Positions 36,688 through 45,851 of a stretch of 64,000 bases of DNA are shown here, in pieces. Source of the stretch: Tannerella serpentiformis. Its GTDB lineage: Bacteria > Bacteroidota > Bacteroidia > Bacteroidales > Tannerellaceae. Made by a program: the position numbers and the translations under genes. Under the pieces are notes generated by a model, which was not told the DNA's origin, did not search any database, and was given only the letters and a program-made list of their open reading frames with translations. Each line of letters starts with the position of its first letter. Positions within the stretch are counted from its first letter, which is position 1. The DNA is taken from assembly GCF_003033925.1 (NCBI RefSeq), contig NZ_CP028365.1:1116001-1180000 (forward strand). Reading direction: 5' to 3'.

Positions 36688-38742
36688 TTACAGCGCCATA
36701 GCGGCGACCTTCGCTTCGTACTCCTGCTTCTGCTTTTGCAGGGAGTCGAGCTTGGCTGCGGCATCGGCGCGCTGCTTCTCACGACCTTCCCGATTCTCGA
36801 TGATTTGCTTGAGATCCTTATCGATCGGATCGATGAAATCATCAAACATCAATTTCTTGACGCGGTCTTCGATTGGACCGATGTCAGTCAGGCGCTGAAT
36901 TAACTCATCAACCTTCTTATCGGTGTCAAAGTGGTTCTTGAAGTCTTTGACCTCTGATTGGAATCTCGATTTGATCCCATCGTTACCCAAAAGCCAAACT
37001 CCCGCATCAATGAGCGGTCCAAACATTCCATCAAGGAATTCGAAAGATGCAGAAAGCAGGGCGTCGATAAAACCTTCCTTTTGGGAAGGTTGCTTAGTCG
37101 TTAATACTTCCTCTATAAAGGAGTCGACCTTGCCCTCCTCACACAGCTCTCGCAGCTTCGGAATTAGATGCTCCGTCTCGACGTCCATGTACTTCTCAAT
37201 CGTCCGCTTGAACTTCTCGACGTGCTCTTCTGAAATATGGGCGATGCAGCGCTTTTTCTCCTCTTTGAGCTTTTCCATTTGCCGAGGAATGATTCGGGTC
37301 TTTATCCGTCCGAGATCCTGTCTGACTTTATCCTTTATGGTCGCCTCGCTAGTGGTACGTCCAAAGGCATCAATATCACTAATGATCTGACCGCAATGCG
37401 CCGCCACTTCCTTTTCGATGGCGTCTTTCTGCCTGCGGCGCACCTCGCTCATACCCTCTTTTAGCTCAATCATGTACGTATCAAATTGCTTCTCGAGTCG
37501 TCTCTTGGCGCGTTCCAAGTTGCTCTGCTTCTCTTCTAAGGCATCGTCCGGCAGGTCCAAGTTCTCCTTCAGCTCCTTGGTGCGGATGATCGCTTGATCC
37601 AAGTCTGAACCGATCTTTGAGATGGCTGCCTTGATGGCGTTGCGCGACTTGTTGAAGAGGATCTCGCCTTTCTCTTTCATCACAATCTCTTGCACGCGCT
37701 TAGCGAGGTTCTCGAAACGGCTTTCCTTCCTTAGATCCGCTTGCGACTCGAGGTCGAAGGTTCTGCCATACCTGTCCCACGAGAACTTGTAGTTTTCGTT
37801 GCTGAGGATAGTGCTCATCGGTAGATAGGAGAGCAGCGCCATCTCGGCTGAGAGCGGTATCGGCTCCTCGTTCTTTAGCATGTCCTTCAGATCCTCGTCG
37901 TTCGATGCCCGACAGGCTTCCTTGATTTCTTTCGCTACGTAGTCCTTGATCATTTCTTCCGTATCGCCGTCTTGGAGGGGAATGTCGTACTTATTGATCC
38001 CAATAACCACTTTGCCGATGCCGCACTGCGAAAGATGCTTGAAGACGATTTCGCGGTCGGTGGCATTGAAGGGCATGCCGGCGTAAAGCATCAGCAGCAC
38101 GGCGTCGGCTCGGCGCAGAAAGTCCTTCGTGCGCTCCTCGCGCGATACGATCGGGTCGTTGAATCCCGGCGTGTCCACGATCTCGACGCCCTTGAGGTAC
38201 TCCTTGGGGCAATAGATCTTGACGGCCTTGGTGATGGAGACGAACTGCCCGTCGACACCGACGTATTCGATCAGCTTGTCCAACGTGTCAGTGTGCTTCG
38301 TGCCGAGCAGTTCCGGCAGGCAGCTGCTTATGCGGGCGGCCTTCTCAACAAGTTCTTGGGCGGCTTGCACCTTCGACTTTTCGGCCTCGCTGCTGTCCGG
38401 GGGTAACTCCCGCTGCGCCGTGAGGCGCTGCTCGTCCCACTCCTCACGGGTATAGAACTCTACTTCGATTTTTTCTTCCGGGCCATACGTGATGACGGTC
38501 AGTGCAGCCGTCATCGGCGTCGTGGCGGCGGGAAGCACGTCGCGCTCAAACACAAACGCGTTGAGGAAGGTAGATTTACCAGCCTTCATCTGCCCGATTA
38601 CACCAATGGTCAGCACATCGTTATCGAGTTTCTGCTCGAACTCTCGCCGCTGCTCGTCGGTGATAAATCTGTTGTCGGCGGCCTGCTTAATCAGCGCCCG
38701 CTGCGCCTCTTTCTTTTGATTGAATTGCTCAAATACGTTCAT
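36688..38742 (-). CDS. Dynamin-family GTPase (684 aa), last gene of the cargo operon
   Basis: Bacterial dynamin-like proteins bind GTP, self-assemble and remodel membranes. G1 is GQMKAGKST (50-58), G3 DTPG (190-193) and G4 NKYD (250-253). Long helical regions follow (about 340-480) with a charged coiled coil, and a hydrophobic stretch near SFEFLDGMFGPLIDAGVWLLG (about 570-590) could be the membrane paddle. The C-terminus is a coiled coil. Its G1 differs from the GEFSSGKTS of the two sister GTPases, so it is not a recent duplicate. It lies 6 bp behind the 573-aa GTPase gene. Overall the set recalls the LeoABC/Eleos dynamins, but I cannot confirm orthology. Confidence 0.88.
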   Translation of the reverse strand: MNVFEQFNQKKEAQRALIKQAADNRFITDEQRREFEQKLDNDVLTIGVIGQMKAGKSTFLNAFVFERDVLPAATTPMTAALTVITYGPEEKIEVEFYTREEWDEQRLTAQRELPPDSSEAEKSKVQAAQELVEKAARISSCLPELLGTKHTDTLDKLIEYVGVDGQFVSITKAVKIYCPKEYLKGVEIVDTPGFNDPIVSREERTKDFLRRADAVLLMLYAGMPFNATDREIVFKHLSQCGIGKVVIGINKYDIPLQDGDTEEMIKDYVAKEIKEACRASNDEDLKDMLKNEEPIPLSAEMALLSYLPMSTILSNENYKFSWDRYGRTFDLESQADLRKESRFENLAKRVQEIVMKEKGEILFNKSRNAIKAAISKIGSDLDQAIIRTKELKENLDLPDDALEEKQSNLERAKRRLEKQFDTYMIELKEGMSEVRRRQKDAIEKEVAAHCGQIISDIDAFGRTTSEATIKDKVRQDLGRIKTRIIPRQMEKLKEEKKRCIAHISEEHVEKFKRTIEKYMDVETEHLIPKLRELCEEGKVDSFIEEVLTTKQPSQKEGFIDALLSASFEFLDGMFGPLIDAGVWLLGNDGIKSRFQSEVKDFKNHFDTDKKVDELIQRLTDIGPIEDRVKKLMFDDFIDPIDKDLKQIIENREGREKQRADAAAKLDSLQKQKQEYEAKVAAMAL

Positions 38743-38748
38743 TTCTGT

Positions 38749-40470
38749 CTAACCATTATATAGGTTCTGATAATCTCTCAGTCTCCTCTCATATTCTATT
38801 TCTTCCTGAGATTTCCTGGAGTCCTGATAGCTTGTTTGCCTTGTTTGCCCACCATTCGCCAAGCCTTTAAGGAGTTTCTTGAATTGCTCTTGGTGCTCCG
38901 AGACCCTCGTGTATTTTTCTGCTATTTCATTCAGTTTATGAGCGGCTTCTTTTGACGCCCCACCAAAATCCATAGCATGCTCTTGGAGAGATTCGATTTT
39001 TTCGATCAGTTGCTTGAGTTGAGCATTAGCCATGTCATCAAGGAGTCTGACAAAAGCCTGTCGCTCCTGTTTTGTCATTACATATTCATTTTCACCAAAG
39101 CCCAACCAAGTTGTTCTCCTGTTAGGCAGATCAATAATCTTTCTTCTATAATCGCGGATTCTGGTTACAATAGCATTGAGAACATTAATATCTCCCCTCA
39201 TGGCCAAGCTAAGTCTCTGTATCTGCGTATTTGCGTTCTCGCGTGTTGTTTCATCTTCCCTTCGGAGATTTCCCTCCAGTATGTTCAGCTGACCTTGTAC
39301 ACGTCTGAAGTAGTCTTCGGCCTGCCCCGTCTTTCTGATGGAGCGGATCACGGTCATCAGCTGATCGATGTCTTCCAGCTTAGAGAAAGGGATAATCTGT
39401 TTGTATTCGACCCCTTTTGACCTCAGGGTGCTAGAGATCACGTTGATCACCTGATCTACCTCATTCGAGGACTTGGTGTCCACCTTATTGACGATGATAT
39501 ACAGCGGCTTTTCCAGCTTCTCTTGGATCACGGCAAGGGAGCTTTGGTTGATCGTACCGTTGTTGACGTCGATCACCCAAAACAGGGCGTCGCATTCGTT
39601 GACCACTTCCAAGGTGCGCTCCTTGTCCTTGGCGTCATTGGAGCTGAATCCCGGCGTATCTAATATGCTAATGTCATTCAGGAAAGAATTGGCCTCCTCT
39701 CTTACCACATAATTGATCAGCTGATCCATGCCGCGCACCTCGTCCAGCGTCTCCTTGCTCATCTCTTCCACCATTTTGCCTTCAAGCACCTTTCGGCTCT
39801 CATCCTTGGCGATGAAGGAATAAGTGGCATAGGCATTTTCCCCAATGCTGCTGATGTAGGTAGGGATGGCCGTAGAGGCTTTGGTACTTACCTTCATCAG
39901 GGTAGCGTTCGGATTACCGGCCGTCAGCAGACGATTCACGATGGAGGTCTTACCGGAGGAGAACTCACCGATAAAGGCTACGGCCGTTTTGCCAGTGATC
40001 CATGTCTTCTTTTGGTTGGCCATGAATCGCTCAAAGTCGGCTCGGTCGAGATTGGCCGTGATATTGTTTTCTCGCAGCAGCGGCACGAAGTCTTCCTTGA
40101 TAAAGGCCGCCATCTGATCGACCAAGGTTAGCTGGCGCGACGAGCGCTCCGTGCGGTCAGCCGCCGGCGCACTCAAAATGTAGCTTACGAACTCGATGGC
40201 CTTCTTTCGTTGCTCGCTGAGCGTTTTGAGATGGGCGTTTTCTTCCTCTATTTTTTTGCGCTCTACCTGCGCGTGCTGCATGTCAGCAAAGAGCTTATTG
40301 TAGTCATCATTCCGTGCCTTTAGCTTTTTCTCTAACGACTCTTTGTCTTCCTCTGCCATGTCCTTGTCATCCTCCAACTCTTTGACCTGTCGCTTCAGCA
40401 CCTTCAGTTCCTTCTCGCTTTGGGCCAACTTGTCTCTTAGATTTTGGAGTTCTTTCTCGAGTGCTTCCAT
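38749..40470 (-). CDS. Dynamin-family GTPase (573 aa) with N-terminal coiled coil
   Basis: The first 95 residues form a strongly charged coiled coil (MEALEKELQNLRDKLAQSEKELK...). The GTPase domain follows: G1 GEFSSGKTS (168-176), G3 DTPG (271-274) and G4 NKVD (328-331). A helical stalk region completes the protein. No clear transmembrane segment is seen. The N-terminal coiled coil resembles that of the small protein encoded just upstream and may pair with it, bringing the GTPase to the membrane. It is separated from its neighbours by 1 bp and 6 bp. Confidence 0.88.
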   Translation of the reverse strand: MEALEKELQNLRDKLAQSEKELKVLKRQVKELEDDKDMAEEDKESLEKKLKARNDDYNKLFADMQHAQVERKKIEEENAHLKTLSEQRKKAIEFVSYILSAPAADRTERSSRQLTLVDQMAAFIKEDFVPLLRENNITANLDRADFERFMANQKKTWITGKTAVAFIGEFSSGKTSIVNRLLTAGNPNATLMKVSTKASTAIPTYISSIGENAYATYSFIAKDESRKVLEGKMVEEMSKETLDEVRGMDQLINYVVREEANSFLNDISILDTPGFSSNDAKDKERTLEVVNECDALFWVIDVNNGTINQSSLAVIQEKLEKPLYIIVNKVDTKSSNEVDQVINVISSTLRSKGVEYKQIIPFSKLEDIDQLMTVIRSIRKTGQAEDYFRRVQGQLNILEGNLRREDETTRENANTQIQRLSLAMRGDINVLNAIVTRIRDYRRKIIDLPNRRTTWLGFGENEYVMTKQERQAFVRLLDDMANAQLKQLIEKIESLQEHAMDFGGASKEAAHKLNEIAEKYTRVSEHQEQFKKLLKGLANGGQTRQTSYQDSRKSQEEIEYERRLRDYQNLYNG

Positions 40471-40471
40471 C

Positions 40472-40867
40472 TTAGTCCTCCTTTTTCTTTAATGCTTCCA
40501 GCTCGAGTTTGCAGGACTGAAGTGCACCCTTGTATTCATCCAAAGTGCGTTTCAGTTGCTCTATCTCCCGGTCACGTTTAGCAACCTTACGCTTTTCGTC
40601 TTCCAAATCATCCTCGAGATCCATCGTTTCGTCGCCCGTCCTCGAAGCCTTCCGCTTCAGGTCTACGATTTCCTGCCGGAGTCGGTCGTTCTCTTTCTCC
40701 AAAGCCTCACGCTTCTGCTGCTGACTCTCTAACTCACTCTCCAAACGGCTCACCTCGTGATTGGAGGCGCCCTGATCCTTCGTCTTCGACGCGTTCTTTG
40801 CGTACATCGCTCCGGCGCCTGCTGCGGCGCCCACTGCGGCTGCAATAATCCATTCCATCTTGTCCAT
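40472..40867 (-). CDS. Small membrane-anchored coiled-coil protein
   Basis: A 131-residue protein: an N-terminal hydrophobic helix (about residues 5-24, WIIAAAVGAAAGAGAMYA) with no cleavage site, followed by a continuous Glu/Lys/Arg-rich coiled coil (about 40-125). Probably a bitopic inner-membrane protein with the coil in the cytosol. It lies between two dynamin genes with gaps of 1 and 3 bp, so its role must be tied to them. A membrane tether or scaffold is likely. I do not recognise a named family. Confidence 0.8.
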   Translation of the reverse strand: MDKMEWIIAAAVGAAAGAGAMYAKNASKTKDQGASNHEVSRLESELESQQQKREALEKENDRLRQEIVDLKRKASRTGDETMDLEDDLEDEKRKVAKRDREIEQLKRTLDEYKGALQSCKLELEALKKKED

Positions 40868-40870
40868 TAT

Positions 40871-42679
40871 TTATGAATTAAGTATCGTGTTGTATGCTTT
40901 CAATCTGTCCATCTTCTGTTGATACTCGCCATTCTTCGAATCAATGTCGTTCGTCAAGTCGGCGATTCGCGCCTTTCGTTCGGCACTGACTCCTTTGGCC
41001 TCTTCCGCGATCTCCGCCTGCAAGAGGCCCAGTATGATACGGCCGTTTTGCTGCATTTGCTCGGCAAAGACCGGCGCCAGCTGCAGCTCGATAAAGTCGT
41101 GTGTGGCTCTGAGCCGTTTGGGCTTGGCCATGCGATCGGTGAAGGTGCTTACAATACCCTCCACAAAGCCCTTCACCTTGGGCGTCATTTGGCTGTCGAT
41201 GATCCCGGTGCTTGTAGCAACCTGAGCTCCCTTTTGCACGAACTCTATCACTCGGCCCGACTTACTCAACTTGTTTGCCGTACCAGCGGCTTTACCTATA
41301 GTGTCAGCGGCTTCACCTACAGTGCCTGCGGCCTCACCTACAGTGCCTGCGGCCTCACCTACAGTGCCAGCGGCTTTACCTACAGCGCCTAAAGCACGGA
41401 AAGCAGCTAACGTAGCTGCCGCGGCCGCAAGCTGCAATCCTCCGGCGATCATCTTATCGTGCTCATGCCCTATACTGTCGAGGTCAATATTCATTGATTG
41501 TTCGGGTGCCTCTAACCCGGAGAGGTCAAGACGGTTGACAGCCGATTGAATAAAGGACGAAGCCTTCGCCGTCTGCTTTGAGACTTCTTGCACAATCTTC
41601 CTCCGATAGTCCGTCATCACTTTCAATGAGGCAGATTGAATGATTGTATTCGCTTCGGCAGTCATGTTGTCGGCGCGCTGATTGATCAGGGCGTCCAAAC
41701 GACGGAAAAGCAAGTCTTGATAGCTCCGGACGACCTCGTCCGACACGTCATCGATGGAGGATCTCACGGACGAAATCAGGTGTTTGATTTCCCGCTCTAT
41801 CTCTTCCTCTTGGCGTTCGAGTTCAGCGCGTTTTTCCTTGAGCTCTTCGGCCGTGTTGGGCAGCTTGAGCGTTTCGTTAACCTCCTTTTTGAGTTCCTCC
41901 TTCAGGCTTTCCAACCGCCCACGGATGGCGGCGGCGAGGATCTCCCGCTTGCTTTGGGAGAGCTGCTTGATCAGGGCATAGAACTCCGCGAGGTCGTCCT
42001 GCTGGGCCGAGACGCAGACGATGTGCTCCATAGGCAGCTTGCTGTTATCGACGATATACCTCTTGATACTCTTTCGATCCGACGCCGGCTTGGTGTCGCA
42101 CTTGGTGACGATCAGGTAGACCTTGCGGCCGGCCAAGTTGCTCTCCTCGATAAAGCGCAGCAGGGATTTCGTGATCTGCTGGTTGCAGTCCACCGTCATA
42201 AGTATGGCATCGGCCTCCGGCAGGAAGCGGATCAGCGCGTCCTTGTGCCGCGCGTCCGGCGATGACAGTCCCGGGGTGTCCACCAAGATCAAGTCACGCG
42301 GCACACGGGTGGAAGTGTCGTAGATGTCGACGAGCGGCACATCGGCCAGCTCGCTGTTTTTCAAGCTGCCGATCGCTTCCACGGTTTCCTCGCTGCCATC
42401 GGCGCGGTGGATCGTGGCGTACTGCCGGTCTTGCCCGAAGTGCAACAAGTAGATGGTTGCCGTGGTGGGCTTGGTGGCGATCTCCAACTGCTTGGAGTCG
42501 GTCAGGGCGTTGATTAGGCTGGTCTTGCCCGAGCTAAACTCGCCCACGAGGGGGAGGGTCAGTGTAACGTTGTCGTCTTGCAGGCGCCGTTCCAGCGCCT
42601 TGAGTTCGTCGGCCACTTTGTCCGACTTGAGATACTCGGCGATCTCAATGAGTGTCTTCGTGTCCATGTTTATTTCCAT
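40871..42679 (-). CDS. Dynamin-family GTPase (602 aa) with a heptad-like AAGTVGE repeat
   Basis: G1 GEFSSGKTS (46-54), switch Thr in KPTTAT (about 70-75), G3 DTPG (134-137), G4 TKCD (192-195). Helical stalk segments lie at about 245-390. A five-fold repeat of seven residues (AAGTVGE and variants, 21 bp in DNA) occupies about 431-467, in an Ala/Gly-rich region that may be the membrane-interacting part. The repeat is exact enough to change copy number by slippage. The gene comes after the zinc-finger gene (52-bp gap) and 3 bp before the membrane coiled-coil gene. Confidence 0.88.
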   Translation of the reverse strand: MEINMDTKTLIEIAEYLKSDKVADELKALERRLQDDNVTLTLPLVGEFSSGKTSLINALTDSKQLEIATKPTTATIYLLHFGQDRQYATIHRADGSEETVEAIGSLKNSELADVPLVDIYDTSTRVPRDLILVDTPGLSSPDARHKDALIRFLPEADAILMTVDCNQQITKSLLRFIEESNLAGRKVYLIVTKCDTKPASDRKSIKRYIVDNSKLPMEHIVCVSAQQDDLAEFYALIKQLSQSKREILAAAIRGRLESLKEELKKEVNETLKLPNTAEELKEKRAELERQEEEIEREIKHLISSVRSSIDDVSDEVVRSYQDLLFRRLDALINQRADNMTAEANTIIQSASLKVMTDYRRKIVQEVSKQTAKASSFIQSAVNRLDLSGLEAPEQSMNIDLDSIGHEHDKMIAGGLQLAAAAATLAAFRALGAVGKAAGTVGEAAGTVGEAAGTVGEAADTIGKAAGTANKLSKSGRVIEFVQKGAQVATSTGIIDSQMTPKVKGFVEGIVSTFTDRMAKPKRLRATHDFIELQLAPVFAEQMQQNGRIILGLLQAEIAEEAKGVSAERKARIADLTNDIDSKNGEYQQKMDRLKAYNTILNS

Positions 42680-42731
42680 AAGTCATTTGGGGGGATGATG
42701 ATGTTTGATGTACTTCTCTTCGGCGCTCTTT

Positions 42732-43028
42732 CTACAGCGCCGGCGCGTGTCGGCCGCGATTGTGACCCTTGGGGTGATGCACACAGAAGGAGGCCGTCAG
42801 GCGGTCGATGGTGCGTGCCTCCGCGCCGCAGTATTTGCATAGGTAGACCGACTTCTCGCTGCCCTCGTAGAGCTTGTGTCCGCCGCGGACGGGTCCGTCG
42901 GGGTGGCGCGCACACAGCCCCGCGCGCGTCAGCTCACTGACGCTCTTAAACGGTCGGCCGCAATAGGCGCAATAGCATGGGGGGATGCTCATCTTTTGTG
43001 TATGGTTTGTTTCGGATAGGTGATTCAT
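42732..43028 (-). CDS. Small protein with two tandem CxxC-CxxH zinc-finger modules
   Basis: About 98 residues. Two similar modules are visible: CAYCGRPFKSVSELTRAGLCARHP and CKYCGAEARTIDRLTASFCVHHP, each giving CxxC ... CxxH and each followed by a Gly/Arg-rich segment. They probably bind zinc and perhaps nucleic acid or a protein. I do not recognise a named family. An alternative start at 42992 (MSIPPCYC) is possible. It is the first gene of the dynamin operon, behind a good promoter, so it may be a sensor or regulator of the system; that is inference. Confidence 0.7.
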   Translation of the reverse strand: MNHLSETNHTQKMSIPPCYCAYCGRPFKSVSELTRAGLCARHPDGPVRGGHKLYEGSEKSVYLCKYCGAEARTIDRLTASFCVHHPKGHNRGRHAPAL

Positions 43029-43065
43029 TCTGGGGGCAATCGAACAGTTGTCTGTTTCGTGGCGG

Positions 43066-43095
43066 CAAAGATAGACGGGAGGCAGAGATGCCAAA
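43066..43095 (-). promoter_or_regulatory. Promoter of the dynamin operon (TTTG-N18-TATCTTTG)
   Basis: On the minus strand TTTG (43095-43092) is followed after 18 nt by TATCTTTG (43073-43066). This is a near-ideal Bacteroidetes promoter, about 40 bp before the zinc-finger ATG. From here to the integrase stop at 43382 I see no other feature. Confidence 0.65.
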
Positions 43096-43381
43096 CGGAC
43101 GATTACCCTAGGTTTGTTAGTCAACAAGGCGCAATTCTTTTCTTGTTTTTATACCACCAGGCTCTTTTTGATTTTCTGCGAGATTATGCTTGATTGCAAA
43201 TCCTTTTCGGGTAAAAATACAGTACAACATGAGACGTTATGTAGTGGGGAGGCATGATTTCCTGACTACATCCAACTACGCCTTGCTCCTTTCTTTTTCA
43301 CCGTATTATCTCTGCTGTAGTCATGTAGTAAGATAGAATCAGTGAAAGGGAAAAAGACCTGTTAGGGCGGCCGTCAGGGGA

Positions 43382-44590
43382 TCACGCTGACGCCGTTTGT
43401 TGCTTTCGGATCAGCTTGTCCATGTCTTCCGAGATCTTTTTGTCCGTCACCTGCGCATAGATCTGCGTGCTGGATATGGACGCGTGCCCCATCATCTTGG
43501 CGATGCTCTCTATCGGGATGCCTGCGCTGAGCGACAGGGTTCCGAACGTGTGGCGCGCCATATGAAAAGAGAGGCGTTGCCTGATACCACATGCCAGTCC
43601 CACAGTATTCAGTTTGTTATTCATCACACTGCGGCCGCAACCGCGTGGGAAGACAAGGGCGTCGCCTTTTCCTTTCACCGCCTGATCTTCTCGGCATCTG
43701 CTAAGGATCTCCTCCGCGATCGGATGTAACGGCACAACTGACTCCACTTTCGTCTTCTGCCGTTCCTTTCGGATATACCTCCGGCCGTCGGCTGACGTTT
43801 GGATATGCGAAAACTTCAATCGCTCCATATCCGCAATGGCCAGTCCGGTGAAGCAGGAGAAGAGGAACATCTGCCGGGCCTGCTCTGCTTCCTTGTCGTT
43901 TACTTTCAGCGCCATGAGCTTGGCCACATCGCTCTTTTGCAAGAAGCGAACCTTCCGTACCTCCTTTTCATAGGCAACATCCTCAAAGGGATGGCAGCGG
44001 ATGACGTTCAAGTTTACCGCGCGATACATCAACCGACTCAATCGGCAGAGAAGGTGGTTCATGGTCGATGCCGCCAAACCACGTTTTTTGAGAAAGAAGC
44101 GGAAGCCCTCAAACAGATCTTCCGTAATGCCTGCGAGGGGGATGTCTCGCCCTCCGTTTTCCTTCACGAACGCCCGAAGTAGCTTGTCCGAATAGATCAG
44201 GTTTTGGTAGGTGCTTTCAGCCTTTGACTTGCCCACGCATGTCTTCACAGATTGCAGTTCCGCCTCGCTCATGGTTAAAAGAGTGGTTGGTGCGGCAACG
44301 GTGCCCTGCAAGCGGTTCTTGAGGAGTTCTGCACTGACCACGCCGTCCTTCGTGAGCATTTCCGAGTAAGTCTTTTCCACAAGCTCTCTAAACGCTGCGA
44401 GGCGTTGGTTGATTTTCTTTTCGCCGGTTATACCCTGTTTGCTGTTCCATTCATCTGGCAGACATTCCTCGCCGGTTGTCATCACCGCACTCCTACCATC
44501 GATGGTGACGCGGCAAAAGATGGCCGTCTTGCCGTCTGCTTTTGTCTTCTGTCTGTTGATGTAGAACAGGGTCTTGAACGTACTTCTCAT
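43382..44590 (-). CDS. Tyrosine recombinase/integrase, IntDOT-like (402 aa)
   Basis: It integrates and excises the element. The N-terminal arm-binding part carries an Arm-DNA-bind-like segment (residues 1-90) and an SAM-like core-binding domain (about 110-205). The catalytic domain shows HMARHTFGTLSLSAGIPIESIAKMMGH and the nucleophile Tyr in STQIYAQV. The first catalytic Arg, usually in TGLR, is replaced (TGLAIAD). This replacement is known from Bacteroides IntDOT. The gene lies 12 bp downstream of the second integrase gene, on the same strand. Confidence 0.9.
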   Translation of the reverse strand: MRSTFKTLFYINRQKTKADGKTAIFCRVTIDGRSAVMTTGEECLPDEWNSKQGITGEKKINQRLAAFRELVEKTYSEMLTKDGVVSAELLKNRLQGTVAAPTTLLTMSEAELQSVKTCVGKSKAESTYQNLIYSDKLLRAFVKENGGRDIPLAGITEDLFEGFRFFLKKRGLAASTMNHLLCRLSRLMYRAVNLNVIRCHPFEDVAYEKEVRKVRFLQKSDVAKLMALKVNDKEAEQARQMFLFSCFTGLAIADMERLKFSHIQTSADGRRYIRKERQKTKVESVVPLHPIAEEILSRCREDQAVKGKGDALVFPRGCGRSVMNNKLNTVGLACGIRQRLSFHMARHTFGTLSLSAGIPIESIAKMMGHASISSTQIYAQVTDKKISEDMDKLIRKQQTASA

Positions 44591-44602
44591 AGTGCTTTGT
44601 GG

Positions 44603-45832
44603 TTAAATGGTCAGGTGTAAGTCTTCGGTGAAGGCGATCAAGCGATCGAACTCCTCGAATAGTTTCTGAGGGGTAACCTTCGCATATCGCTCGGTCATGC
44701 GCACCGTGCTATGTCCAAGCATCTTGCTGACGGTTTCGATGGGCACGCCCTGTTCCAAAGTGATGAGCGTAGCGAAGGTATGCCGGGCGGTGTGCGTGGT
44801 GATGGGCAAAGACAGTCCGGCCCTTAGCGAGATCGCCTTCAGACAAGACAAATAGGTGGCATAGTTCATATAAGGAAGCAGTGTTTCTCTGGCATCGCTG
44901 TGTAGTTGCTCCAACAATCGGAGCGCCTCGGGCAACAGCTTTATGCGGCAAAGGACACTCGTCTTCTGCCTGCTGAACTTCAGCCAAAGGGCGCCCTCAT
45001 CGTCGCGGACAAGATGCTCAGGGCGCAGCGCCATCAGATCGCAATAGGCGGCGCCGGTGTAACAGGCAAAAAGAAACACATCGCGGGAAGTCTCCATATC
45101 CCCGTCCAAACCGTCAAAACAGAGCGCCTTCAACTTGTCTAACGCAGCCTTGTCGAGCGCTTTCGGCGTTTTCTTGTCCCCTCGCTCTACGCGTACCTTA
45201 TTAAACAGTAAGACATCCGTCAGCCCTTCGCGGTAAGCCAGTTTGCATACCGTTTTCAGCAGAGAGGCCGTTCCGAAGAAGGTGCTTTCTTGAAGGCCGC
45301 ATCGACCAAGACAGAACGTCTGAAACTCATAGATAAAGCCCTCTGTAAGTTGCGAGAAAGCCAGATCCGTAGCGTTGTATTGCTGTCGGATGAACTCCTG
45401 CAACCGGTTTCGAACAGAGCGATAGTTGTACATAGATCTCGCCTTGAGATCGATACCTACATGCTTCTCCCGCTCTTTGACAAGGAGATCTAAGCGTTCA
45501 ATCAGCATACATCGAGCCTGCCTATTGCCTTGGAAATGCTCCTTGATGTCGGTTGCGTCAAACGGAGCCCCTTTGGCAAGCAGGGACTGATAGGAGGCTT
45601 GAACGGCGAGAAGCAGGTTGTCCAACTTGGCATTGACTTCGACCGCCTCGCGACTCTTCCCGTCCACCCGACTTTCGCGCGAATTCCACAAGTCGGGATT
45701 GCAAGACAGCTTGCAACTGAACTGTGCGACGGAACGTCCCAGCGTGATGCGTCCCATGATCGGCGCCTTGCCCGACCTGTCGCGACTGCTCTTTTTGAGG
45801 TAGAGCAACACCTTCATTTTCATGTCATCCAT
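44603..45832 (-). CDS. Tyrosine recombinase/integrase, IntDOT-like (409 aa)
   Basis: A 409-residue paralogue of the downstream integrase. The catalytic domain has THTARHTFATLITLEQGVPIETVSKMLGH and the Tyr in MTERYAKV; again the first Arg is replaced (YTGAAYCDL). Two adjacent integrases of this type are common in Bacteroidales elements and may act together. It begins just inside the right end of the element and is preceded by a cluster of GTTACC words that look like arm-type binding sites. Confidence 0.9.
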   Translation of the reverse strand: MDDMKMKVLLYLKKSSRDRSGKAPIMGRITLGRSVAQFSCKLSCNPDLWNSRESRVDGKSREAVEVNAKLDNLLLAVQASYQSLLAKGAPFDATDIKEHFQGNRQARCMLIERLDLLVKEREKHVGIDLKARSMYNYRSVRNRLQEFIRQQYNATDLAFSQLTEGFIYEFQTFCLGRCGLQESTFFGTASLLKTVCKLAYREGLTDVLLFNKVRVERGDKKTPKALDKAALDKLKALCFDGLDGDMETSRDVFLFACYTGAAYCDLMALRPEHLVRDDEGALWLKFSRQKTSVLCRIKLLPEALRLLEQLHSDARETLLPYMNYATYLSCLKAISLRAGLSLPITTHTARHTFATLITLEQGVPIETVSKMLGHSTVRMTERYAKVTPQKLFEEFDRLIAFTEDLHLTI

Positions 45833-45851
45833 ACGCTTTGAAAACTGTGGG

